Source: JAWPMT01 sp965215825 (GTDB lineage Bacteria > Bacteroidota > Bacteroidia > Cytophagales > Cyclobacteriaceae). From it: a stretch of 64,000 nucleotides of DNA. The position numbers and the translations under genes are program-made. The DNA is taken from NCBI GenBank assembly GCA_965215825.1, contig CBDCEM010000003.1, positions 3,658,001 to 3,722,000 of the forward strand, read 5' to 3'. Below the pieces are notes generated by a model, which had not been told where the DNA came from, ran no database searches, and saw only the letters and a list, made by a program, of their open reading frames with translations. Below are positions 53,323 to 61,900 of this stretch, piece after piece (positions within the stretch are counted from its first letter, which is position 1; each line of letters begins with the position of its first letter).

Positions 53323-55104
53323 TCAATAAAAATCCGGTTGATCCAGTTTTTTGGCGATCCGTGTTGCGGCATTGAGCAATCCAACATGGCTGTAGGCCTG
53401 GGGGAAATTACCCCACATACTACCATCTCCTTCCTTAACATCTTCACTCAGAAGTCCAACGTGGTTGCTGTAGGAAATGAGGTTTTGAAAATACTCGATA
53501 GATTCATCCAGTCTACCCACACATGCCAAAGCCTCGACATACCAAAATGCACAGATCAGGAACGTAGTTTCCGGCTCTCCAAAATCATCCTGATGTTTGT
53601 ATCTGTAGAATAAACCACCAGAAGCATGAAGTTCTTTCTCCATCACTTTAAGGTGTTCTTTGGCCTTCGTAGTATCTCCAGGGAGGTAGTTCATCATGAT
53701 CAACTGTAAAGTACTGGCATCCATTCTGTCCACCCCTACCGCCTGTGCATATCCTTTTTTCGAGGGTACGTAGCATTTCTCAATCATTTTGGCAGATTTC
53801 ACCTTCAATTTAGCCGCCATCTCTCCCATCTTCCTATCGCCCAGTACTTTTGCTATTTTCATAGCAGCACTACTCCCCGCCCAGTGGAATAAGTAGGTGT
53901 AGCAATGATGTTGTGCCAGGTTACGGAATTCCCACAATCCTGCATCTTGCTCGTCGAAAGTCTTATCGATCATATTAAGCGTTTTCCAGATCAGGTCTGA
54001 AGTTTCAAAACGATCAGTAAATATGATTCGCTTGTCATTATAGAGAGGGAGCAAAGAAACAAGCACTTGACCATAGACATCATTCTGGATATGCGTATAT
54101 GCCTCATTGCCTACTCGTACGGGTACATTACCCATGTAACCTGCCAGATCTGTTGATCGTTCGTCAAGGTTTTTTGTACCTGTAATACCATAAAGTGGTT
54201 GGAATCGATCGGTCTCATCATTGGTGGTATTAAGGATATAATGAAAATACTTTTCAGACTCTTCAAAGTGACCGATGTTATTAAAAGCATTGAGGGTGTA
54301 GAACGTATCGCGCATCCAGCAATATCGATAGTCCCAGTTTCGAGTGCTACCAGGAGACTCAGGTAAACTCGTGGTAGTTGCTGCGATGATTGCACCAGTA
54401 TCTTCGTATTGATGAATCTTTAAGATCAATGCAGATCGAATGGCTTCACGCTGGTAAAAATTGACAATACTGGCTGTTTTCACCCAGTCTCTCCAATATT
54501 TCTCTGTCTTGTTTAGAAAAACATCTACGGTTTCTTCCAGAGCTGCTTCCAACGGTGGACCCCACGTCATTACCAGGTACTTTGTCTCATTCAACACGAA
54601 GCTCTGCTCCTCCATGATGTAATTGAGAGAAATATTGGTTGTCAGGCGTACTTCGGATTCTAACCCAAGAAAGCGAATATGGTTGCTTCCCAAACTATGT
54701 TGGGGCTCTACTTCTCCATAATTACCTTTTGGACGACATCTTACAACAATGTTGGGATTTCCTTTGACGCGCTCAATCTTCCTGATCAACATCAGCGGTT
54801 TGTAATAACGATCCTGCTGATAGAATCGCGGAGCGAAATCTGTAATGCGATATACACCACTGTCACCTTCAACTTCCGTACTTAGGATGTTTGTATTTTC
54901 AACGTATTGCTGAGAGGTAATAAGTTTATCGCCGCTCGGTTTTATCGAAAACTCTCCCCCGCTATCAGGGTCGATCATTCCACCAAATATGAAACTGCTA
55001 TCAAAGCGAGGCCAACAAAGCCAGGAAACGTTGGTATTCAAGTGAATATGAGCGGTAAACGCACAATTTCCAATCACTCCATAGTCGTAGGTATGTCTAC
55101 TCAT
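53323..55104 (-). CDS. GH15-family glycoside hydrolase (glucoamylase/trehalase-like)
   Basis: A 593-residue cytoplasmic enzyme; the ATG at 55104 (MSRHTYDYGVIGNC) gives the normal GH15 start, and no signal peptide is present. A beta-sandwich (1-260, with DSSFIFGGMIDPDSGGEF) is followed by an (alpha/alpha)6 barrel with GSTRNWDYRYCWMRDTFYTLNAF and the C-terminal ETTFLICAFWYVEALA. By family knowledge this class cuts alpha-glucosides, including trehalose in several bacteria. The proximity to otsAB suggests trehalose breakdown, but glucoamylase activity cannot be excluded. Confidence 0.92.
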   Translation of the reverse strand: MSRHTYDYGVIGNCAFTAHIHLNTNVSWLCWPRFDSSFIFGGMIDPDSGGEFSIKPSGDKLITSQQYVENTNILSTEVEGDSGVYRITDFAPRFYQQDRYYKPLMLIRKIERVKGNPNIVVRCRPKGNYGEVEPQHSLGSNHIRFLGLESEVRLTTNISLNYIMEEQSFVLNETKYLVMTWGPPLEAALEETVDVFLNKTEKYWRDWVKTASIVNFYQREAIRSALILKIHQYEDTGAIIAATTTSLPESPGSTRNWDYRYCWMRDTFYTLNAFNNIGHFEESEKYFHYILNTTNDETDRFQPLYGITGTKNLDERSTDLAGYMGNVPVRVGNEAYTHIQNDVYGQVLVSLLPLYNDKRIIFTDRFETSDLIWKTLNMIDKTFDEQDAGLWEFRNLAQHHCYTYLFHWAGSSAAMKIAKVLGDRKMGEMAAKLKVKSAKMIEKCYVPSKKGYAQAVGVDRMDASTLQLIMMNYLPGDTTKAKEHLKVMEKELHASGGLFYRYKHQDDFGEPETTFLICAFWYVEALACVGRLDESIEYFQNLISYSNHVGLLSEDVKEGDGSMWGNFPQAYSHVGLLNAATRIAKKLDQPDFY

Positions 55105-55347
55105 TCCGAAATAAGATAAAATGAAAGCGCAAGAAATACGATTCTCCCAAAGAAAGCAACGTGAGTTTGAAAATTTATTCAGAATCACTTTATTTTTTTA
55201 TCAAAATCCTCAAGTCTTACATTAAAAATTAAAATCTTAGCAAGATCTTATTATCTTGAAAAGCGATGGTTTAAATTGGTAGGATGCAAGTACATAGCCA
55301 ATGGTAATCCATCCTTTTGGTTATATTTGAACCAAGCCGTCTCATAC

Positions 55348-56439
55348 ATGTTTAGAAGATTTTTCAAGAACCCTCAGATAGGGATTTTGTTCGACATTTT
55401 TATCGGTGTTGTTATTTATGTAATACTTATCATTACATTGGTCAATGTCGAAAGCATCAGTGACCAATCGGCACTAACCACCTACTCTAATGCATTCTGG
55501 TATTCGATAGTCACACTCACGACTGTGGGCTATGGCGACTTATTTCCAGCAACTATTTATGGAAGGTTCATCGGAGCTGTTTTTGTGTTGCTCAGTCTGA
55601 GCGTTCATATCGTATTAATTGGAACTTTTGTTAATCTCATGTCTACCATAAAGGAAAATAGGAAACTTGGCCTTGGAGGAACAAGCTATACTGACCATGC
55701 CATTATCATCGGATGGAATGATTTTGGAAAGATGGTTGTGGAGCAGCTCATGGGCGTAGGTAAGAAAATCGTTGTTGTCACTGACAATAAACTGGAAGTG
55801 GAACATATATATGAGACATATGACACTAAAAATATATTTGTCTTTTATAATGACTTGAAAAACTTTGAGGCACTCGGTAAGATCAATATCACCCAAAGCT
55901 CCATTGTTTTCGTGAACTTGCCTGATGATACAGACAAACTTGTTTGGATCGTCAATATAAGAAAAGTGTACCCAGACCTTGAATTTGTGGTCACACTGGA
56001 GAATGGTGATCTGAAACATACCTTTATCAATGCAGGTGTCACCAACACCATCTCGAAACATGAGATTTCTTCTAAGCTGCTGGCCAGTTACATGTTCGAA
56101 CCCGATGTTGCTTCTTACAGCGAATCAATTATGTCGTTTGCCCAGTCAGACGGAGATTATGATATCAAACAATTTTTAGTAACTCCCAGCAATCCCTACG
56201 TGGGAAAGACCTATCAAGAAACCTTTTTCGAGCTAAAAAAGAAGTACAACTCTGTGCTGATTGGGATTACCAAAAGAGACAAATACGGCAATAAACGACT
56301 TATTAAGAACCCCTTGGGTGACCTGAAAATCGGAATGGGCGATTACTTAATTGTAATTTTAAATGGAAAAGCATTCAAACTGTTGAAGAAAATATTCAAC
56401 GTAGAGGAGGGTGTCTTCAAAAGCAAGAAAAAGTCATAA
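55348..56439 (+). CDS. Potassium channel with RCK/TrkA domains
   Basis: A 363-residue channel; the ATG at 55348 (MFRRFFKNPQ) is preferred. Two membrane helices flank a pore with the selectivity filter TVGYGD (59-64). They are followed by a TrkA-N (RCK) Rossmann domain (about 115-235, HAIIIGWNDFGKMVVEQL) and a TrkA-C domain (about 275-350, FLVTPSNPYVGKTYQETFFELKKKYN). RCK domains sense Ca2+ or nucleotides and gate the pore. It is one bp before the following lipoprotein gene, so they are co-transcribed. It is divergent from the GH15 gene. Confidence 0.95.
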   Translation: MFRRFFKNPQIGILFDIFIGVVIYVILIITLVNVESISDQSALTTYSNAFWYSIVTLTTVGYGDLFPATIYGRFIGAVFVLLSLSVHIVLIGTFVNLMSTIKENRKLGLGGTSYTDHAIIIGWNDFGKMVVEQLMGVGKKIVVVTDNKLEVEHIYETYDTKNIFVFYNDLKNFEALGKINITQSSIVFVNLPDDTDKLVWIVNIRKVYPDLEFVVTLENGDLKHTFINAGVTNTISKHEISSKLLASYMFEPDVASYSESIMSFAQSDGDYDIKQFLVTPSNPYVGKTYQETFFELKKKYNSVLIGITKRDKYGNKRLIKNPLGDLKIGMGDYLIVILNGKAFKLLKKIFNVEEGVFKSKKKS

Positions 56440-56440
56440 G

Positions 56441-56896
56441 ATGCGAAACAAGCACATATCTCTTCTGTCTATCGTTGTTTTGTTCATGACATTGTCCGCC
56501 TGTCGTAACAAGGCTCTTAATGAAGGAGAAGCTTTCAAGCCAAAAGAGCGTCACGAAAACATTACTTTTCATTTTGACCCCATTGAAGTTGATGGCGTGG
56601 ATTATCTGATTCTTGAAAGAGACAATAATAACCCACATGAAGGGTTCGGCTTTATGGCATTTCGCGCCAATGTCCTTATTGAAAAACAAGATTCTCTAAT
56701 GGCATATCTACAGACCGTGACAGAAATGCAAACTCGTATTTATGCTGAGTTGACCAAAACTTCATTGGAAGAGGCACAATCACTTACTGATCAATTATTG
56801 CAACAAAACCTGGATGCGCAGCTAAATAATATTGAAAAACTGGAATCTGAGAAATTTGTCAGTTCCCGGCCCAGAAGAAGACCTAAAGACGACTAA
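56441..56896 (+). CDS. Small lipoprotein, unknown function
   Basis: A 151-residue lipoprotein (MRNKHISLLSIVVLFMTLSAC; Cys21). It has a beta-rich middle (ITFHFDPIEVDGVDYLILERDNNNPHEGFGFMAFRANVL) and a helical, coiled-coil-like C-terminal half (about 85-140), ending in a basic tail (SSRPRRRPKDD). The ATG at 56441 is one base after the potassium-channel stop. I recognise no family. Co-transcription with the channel is the only functional clue. Confidence 0.75.
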   Translation: MRNKHISLLSIVVLFMTLSACRNKALNEGEAFKPKERHENITFHFDPIEVDGVDYLILERDNNNPHEGFGFMAFRANVLIEKQDSLMAYLQTVTEMQTRIYAELTKTSLEEAQSLTDQLLQQNLDAQLNNIEKLESEKFVSSRPRRRPKDD

Positions 56897-56956
56897 ATAA
56901 AAACACCAGAGCTTTTTACCCTGGCATTTTCATAAATTTTCTTGGTATGAAGCAGC

Positions 56957-57592
56957 TTAAGAAATCTTCTGAAAGTAGTCTCGGAGGTCGTGCAATGCTT
57001 TTGACATCTCAGGATCAACTGCAATTGAATCCGGTACATCCTTGGCAACCTTCTCAGCATCTATTAATTCATCCTTATCTCTAAAGACCTCATCCAGGAT
57101 ATTACAATCGTAAATAAGAGACATTAGCACGACGAAAGCCGGTGTTGGTTTGGCATTTTTGAAAACCATGGCCCTTAGGATATTTCGGATCTCTTTCTCG
57201 TAAGCATAATTCGCATTGCCCATTCGTTCTGAGAGCGGGATCCAAAGGAGCTTAGTTGCTTCTCTTTTCAGAATACCCCTCTGAGAAAGTAATTCATCCA
57301 GGTCTGCTAATATGTCTTTAAAATGGTCCGTCAGGTTTTCCACCTGAGTAACTATATCCTTGCCTGATATAACCTTCTTTGCTACATCATCCAGAATCTT
57401 GTTACCAGTTCCTTCCTGATTAGTTATCTTAACAATGCCCCCCTCAATACTCACCTTCTTGGTAATGTATAATTCGAGAACAATCGCACTAATAACTCCA
57501 GGGACGATTCTTTTTTCAGCGGCAGATAACAATCTGCCCTCTTCATCATCCATGGCAATGAGATATAATCCCTCAGCGATACTCAATTTCAT
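56957..57592 (-). CDS. GOLPH3/GPP34-domain protein
   Basis: A 211-residue cytoplasmic protein of the GPP34 (GOLPH3) family. The start at 57592 yields MKLSIAEGLYLIAMDDEEGRLL, the usual family N-terminus, followed by VISAIVLELYITKKVSIEGGIVKI and the long helical bundle with DCNILDEVF. In eukaryotes GOLPH3 binds phosphoinositides and Golgi enzymes; bacterial members also occur, with unknown role. Single-copy and monocistronic here, convergent with the small lipoprotein. Confidence 0.9.
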   Translation of the reverse strand: MKLSIAEGLYLIAMDDEEGRLLSAAEKRIVPGVISAIVLELYITKKVSIEGGIVKITNQEGTGNKILDDVAKKVISGKDIVTQVENLTDHFKDILADLDELLSQRGILKREATKLLWIPLSERMGNANYAYEKEIRNILRAMVFKNAKPTPAFVVLMSLIYDCNILDEVFRDKDELIDAEKVAKDVPDSIAVDPEMSKALHDLRDYFQKIS

Positions 57593-57774
57593 TAGTCTAC
57601 AGCTTTTTTCGTCTTGCAACTGAAGAGAATCCGGTTCTTATTCTCCAATTTAACCAACAGCAGGTCGTTGCTTGCCTGGTGGATCAATAACAAATCAATT
57701 TAAAGGTCTTGGTTGAGAATCCTTCAAATCCAAAATTCGCATTTTATTTCAACTACAAATTTTGGCAAAAACAT

Positions 57775-59061
57775 TTACTTTTTCAATAGCAGCGGGATGG
57801 TTAATCCTTGTACAAGGATTGAAAAAACAACACAACAATAGGTTGTAAATAATATTATATTCTTCACGTCCTCAGGTATCCCGGCAATATCTGATAAGGA
57901 CAGGGCCAAAGCAACGGAAATACCTCCTCTAAGTCCACCCCAGGTCAAAATCTGGATGGTCTTTGGCTCAAATTTTCGTTTCAGTGATAGAATTCCAATC
58001 GGTATTGAAACGCCCAATAATCTCGCAAATAGCACAATTAATATTCCGACAATTCCAACAATGATCATATCGCTCGAGAATGTCTTCGCAATCACGATCA
58101 TCTCTAAACCAATCAGAATGAAAAGAATAGCATTCAGCGCTTCATCAAGCAAGTGCCAAAATTTAAATACATATTCACCTGTAGCATTGGCCAAATTCTC
58201 ATCTCTACCCTCATTTCCAATGAATAATCCCATTACTACCATAGCTAAAGGGGCAGAAACATGAAGCAATTCCGCGATTCGTCCTCCAACCATGACAAGC
58301 GTCAGTGTGACGAGTACCTCCAATTCTACGTGATCATTGTCAATAAAATCCAGTAGACGGAAACCAAGGAACCCAAAGATTGCACCCATCAATACACCTC
58401 CAATAACCTCCTTACCAAATAACATGGCGATATCAGTAGCTCCCGGTGCATGGGCTTCAACGGTCTCGGCCCCTCCATGATGCATGGCTTCAGGAGCAGC
58501 AATACCTAGAATAGTCAAGAAAACAACCACACCAACTCCGTCATTAAACAGGGACTCTCCAGCGATTTTCATCTCCAGATTCTTAGAAAGATTGAACTTC
58601 TTCACAAGTGCCAAAACCGCAATCGGGTCCGTTGGAGAGATTAATGCCCCAAAAAGCAAGCAGTAAATCAAATCCATCTTATAACCAAGATATGGGAATA
58701 CGAGGTAAATAAGATAACCGACAATGAAAGTTGACATCAATGTGCCCAGTGTAGCCAGGGTAAAAACTGGCACCCTTTCCTCCATCAACTTTTTCAGGTT
58801 GATACCCAGCGCTCCCGCAAACAGTAGGAAGTTGAGCATAACATTCAAGAGTACTTCCTGAAAATCAAATTCTTCTATTATAGATTCTGCAACCCCACTA
58901 ACAGACGGAAATAACCATCCCAGTAACAGGATCACGACCGACATCATTAGCGCTATGGCCATCAATCCAATAGTCGAAGGCAACTTCAATACGGTGATGT
59001 TAATCAGTGTAAAGACAGATGCAAGAAAAATCAACAGTGTGATTAGGTCGAGGATACTCAT
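57775..59061 (-). CDS. Na+/H+ antiporter, CPA1 family
   Basis: A 428-residue membrane protein with about 12 helices. The CPA1 ion-site words FGALISPTDPIAVLALVKK and GESLFNDGVGVVVF (the ND motif) are present, followed by GLRGGISVALALSL. It should exchange Na+ or K+ for protons to control cytoplasmic pH and salt, in line with a marine life and near an otsAB and potassium-channel gene. It lacks a long C-terminal regulatory tail. It is monocistronic. Confidence 0.95.
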   Translation of the reverse strand: MSILDLITLLIFLASVFTLINITVLKLPSTIGLMAIALMMSVVILLLGWLFPSVSGVAESIIEEFDFQEVLLNVMLNFLLFAGALGINLKKLMEERVPVFTLATLGTLMSTFIVGYLIYLVFPYLGYKMDLIYCLLFGALISPTDPIAVLALVKKFNLSKNLEMKIAGESLFNDGVGVVVFLTILGIAAPEAMHHGGAETVEAHAPGATDIAMLFGKEVIGGVLMGAIFGFLGFRLLDFIDNDHVELEVLVTLTLVMVGGRIAELLHVSAPLAMVVMGLFIGNEGRDENLANATGEYVFKFWHLLDEALNAILFILIGLEMIVIAKTFSSDMIIVGIVGILIVLFARLLGVSIPIGILSLKRKFEPKTIQILTWGGLRGGISVALALSLSDIAGIPEDVKNIILFTTYCCVVFSILVQGLTIPLLLKK

Positions 59062-59209
59062 TGGCGATAGGTGAAATTCATACCTTTAAAAATCGTCCCA
59101 AAGTAAGAATAAAAATATTACAAAAAAAATATCAGGGCACGTTAAATTGATCTACGAAATCCGGCAAAACTTATGTCATTTTCAATGATATTGGCGTTTT
59201 TTACAATCC

Positions 59210-60514
59210 ATGAAGCATAAATCCAATCTTTTCCCGATTGCAATATTTTGTGTTTGCCTAATACTCATTAGTTGCTCATCGGTGAAGCGTATTGCAATAG
59301 AGAGAGATGTCAACCGACTGGTCGATAAATCTGAGGTCTTTCGAGGCGAACTTATCGGAATGTCTATTTATGACCCGTATTTAGAGAAATACATCGTAAA
59401 CATCAATGCAGACAAGTATTTTACTCCGGCATCAAACACCAAGTTACTAACATTGTATGCGTCGGAATTAACGTTAGGTGATTCCACCCCAACTTTCGCA
59501 TACACACAACGCGGGGATAGTCTTTTCTTACAGCCATTGGGTGATCCTACATTCCTGCATCCTGATTTCGATCAGCAGCAAGCCATAAAGCGATTAAAGG
59601 ATTTCAAGGCAAAAAATATATTTATCCAATACCCAGAATTAAACTTTCCCGGTTATGGGCCTGGTTGGTCATGGGATGATTTCGGGTATGCATTTCAGCC
59701 TGAGCGCAACGCTTTTCCTATTTATGGCAACCTGGTATGGGTATCGCAGCATACTTCTACGGAAGTAAATCCTGATTTTTTTACAGATTTTGTGGAATTC
59801 ACTGAAGAGCGACCTGATTTCAGGAGAGACAGAACACAAAACCTTTTTCAATTTGCTGTCAAGACACAAGACATGGATACTTTGATTCAAGTATCTCCTT
59901 TCGTTCCGTCCAAAGAACTAACTCACCAGCTTTTATCTGATACACTGAATGCTTCAGTAAAAGAAATTGAAGGAAACTATGCGTTTACTGACACAATTTA
60001 TAATGGGAGTTCTTTGCCAATGACCGCTCTCATGATGTTGAGGAGTGATAATTTCCTTGCAGAACAAATGTTATACATGGCTGCTGTTAGTCGAAAATCA
60101 GGAAGTATTCAATCCTTCATCCAAACGATGAAAACGAATGACATGAGTTTCACACCAGATTCCTTGATCTGGGTGGATGGATCCGGACTGAGTCGATACA
60201 ATATGTTTACCCCCAGAACGCTGGTGAGCATTCTCCATAAGACGTACAGGAGCACTTCCTGGGATCAATTAAGGGTTATTTTCCCCACTGGTGGCGTTAA
60301 TGGAACGATAAAAAGGTGGTACGGAGCAGAAACGCCATATGTATTCGCGAAAACGGGAACATTACGACACAATCACTGTCTCAGTGGATTCATTAAAACG
60401 AAATCGGGTAAAACGTTGATCTTCAGCTTTATGAACAACCATTTTACCCGATCCAATGCGGAAATCAAGCAAGCTATGCAAGTTTTGCTTGAAGATATTC
60501 GAGATTCTTATTGA
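59210..60514 (+). CDS. dacB: D-alanyl-D-alanine carboxypeptidase/endopeptidase (PBP4, S13)
   Basis: A 434-residue penicillin-binding protein of family S13. It is a lipoprotein (lipobox ILISC, Cys22). Active-site motifs are SNTK (Ser75-Lys78), the DGSGLSRYN block (323-331) and KTG (381-383). PBP4 trims or cleaves peptidoglycan cross-links in the periplasm. The usual inserted domains appear short, as is common in this phylum. Its 3' end overlaps that of the convergent TolC gene by seven bases. Confidence 0.95.
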   Translation: MKHKSNLFPIAIFCVCLILISCSSVKRIAIERDVNRLVDKSEVFRGELIGMSIYDPYLEKYIVNINADKYFTPASNTKLLTLYASELTLGDSTPTFAYTQRGDSLFLQPLGDPTFLHPDFDQQQAIKRLKDFKAKNIFIQYPELNFPGYGPGWSWDDFGYAFQPERNAFPIYGNLVWVSQHTSTEVNPDFFTDFVEFTEERPDFRRDRTQNLFQFAVKTQDMDTLIQVSPFVPSKELTHQLLSDTLNASVKEIEGNYAFTDTIYNGSSLPMTALMMLRSDNFLAEQMLYMAAVSRKSGSIQSFIQTMKTNDMSFTPDSLIWVDGSGLSRYNMFTPRTLVSILHKTYRSTSWDQLRVIFPTGGVNGTIKRWYGAETPYVFAKTGTLRHNHCLSGFIKTKSGKTLIFSFMNNHFTRSNAEIKQAMQVLLEDIRDSY

Positions 60515-61875
60515 CCGTATTTTTGTGTCAATCCTCCCGTAAGCCTCATCAAGGTTACCTGTGAGTCTAACAGGTCAAAAATAGACTGTAGGCGTACGGT
60601 AGCCGCTGCCAGGTTATTATTCTGGACCGTTCTGTAATCAAATGAATTAATTGAGCCGTTCTTAAAACGGTCCTCCGAAATCTCCAGGTTTTGAACAGAA
60701 GCATCATATCGTCGATCATTGATATCAAATAATTGCTTACGTACTCTATATTGATCCAGTGCCTGAACCAGGTCTCTGCGAATGGTGGCCTTCAGTCTGT
60801 CCGTTTGAATATTTGCAATGTCCTCACGCAAAACTGCTTCCCTTATAGCGCGATTTACCTGACCTCCCTGAAACAAGTTCCAGGAAATAGTAAAATTGAC
60901 GCCATAGGTGAAATTTTCATTATTTCCTGCGTTGGTTATGGCTCCTGTTTGCTGATCGGTTCTAAAATCAATGGGCCAGTCGCTTATGTCCTGCCTATTT
61001 CTAGTCCACGAATAATTACCTCCTAAACTTAAGGTCGGGTATCGATCCAATTGCCGTAACCTCGTAGTAGAAGCCAAAACCTGTTGCGTAAGGTATTGTT
61101 TTCGCAAGTCCACGTTTTGTTCCTCAATCTGCTGCTCAAGGTCCTCATAAGTAAGCTCGTTATACTCAACATCCAGGTCATCCGTGAAGTTGTACTGACG
61201 GGCGGGATTGGGCTCGTCGAGCAAGAAGTTTAAATTGGATACAGCATTCTGATAGATCAGTAACTGGTTCACATAATTCACACTATCAGTCAGGTAATTC
61301 CCTTCTTCCAAAAGTAAATCTGAAGTAACAGCGGTACCCACATCAGCTCTGGCTTGAAGCAACTCATACTTGTCTCTGCTCAGCTCTAATTGCTTCCCAA
61401 ATTCTCCGAGTCTTCTCTCCTGAAGTACGGCTCCGTAATAACCGAGGACAATCGCCTGAAGCGTATTAGCTACAACAATATCTGCGTTACCCTGAGACTC
61501 AGCCTGCAATTGCTCCAGTTGGCGCTTGCCAACAGATATATTTGCTATACTCAGCAAATTCCAGTTCACATTTATTCCTGGTTGGATCTGAGAGGTGCTT
61601 GTTTTTGCCAAAATTGCAAAAGGACTCAGAGCTTCCCGGTTGTCAAAAGTGTTTCTACTTCCCTGGAGACTCGCGGATAAGCTCGGAAAGAGTGCAGCCC
61701 AATTATTGTTCATCTGGGCAATCTCAATATTCCTTTGCTCTACTTTGATATCAAAGTTGCGCTCCAGACCAATCAACACCGCGTCGTTAAGTGATAGGTC
61801 TGTCTGGGATTGTGCCAGAAGGCCAGGTAAAAAGCCTGCAACCATCAAAAGCACGTTAAATATTTTCTTCATCAT
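60508..61875 (-). CDS. TolC-family outer-membrane efflux protein
   Basis: A 455-residue TolC-like protein with signal peptide (MMKKIFNVLLMVAGFLPGLLAQ). I chose the start at 61875 because upstream residues are charged and lie in the gap. The repeated efflux-domain words are visible: SLNDAVLIGLERNFDIKVE, NVNWNLLSIANISVGKRQLEQLQ, and in the second half FTISWNLFQGGQVNRAIREA and SEDRFKNGSINSFDYRTVQNN. It forms the trimeric exit duct for the RND pump encoded 25 bp upstream. A membrane fusion protein is expected upstream of the pump, outside the window. Confidence 0.94.
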   Translation of the reverse strand: MMKKIFNVLLMVAGFLPGLLAQSQTDLSLNDAVLIGLERNFDIKVEQRNIEIAQMNNNWAALFPSLSASLQGSRNTFDNREALSPFAILAKTSTSQIQPGINVNWNLLSIANISVGKRQLEQLQAESQGNADIVVANTLQAIVLGYYGAVLQERRLGEFGKQLELSRDKYELLQARADVGTAVTSDLLLEEGNYLTDSVNYVNQLLIYQNAVSNLNFLLDEPNPARQYNFTDDLDVEYNELTYEDLEQQIEEQNVDLRKQYLTQQVLASTTRLRQLDRYPTLSLGGNYSWTRNRQDISDWPIDFRTDQQTGAITNAGNNENFTYGVNFTISWNLFQGGQVNRAIREAVLREDIANIQTDRLKATIRRDLVQALDQYRVRKQLFDINDRRYDASVQNLEISEDRFKNGSINSFDYRTVQNNNLAAATVRLQSIFDLLDSQVTLMRLTGGLTQKYGQ

Positions 61876-61900
61876 TTTCTTAAAATCTTGAGGTTGGTTT

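Noticed and set aside
56897..56956. Terminator between the small lipoprotein and GOLPH3 genes
   Set aside because: Only a short CCAG/CTGG pairing with a weak T stretch is present; not convincing.
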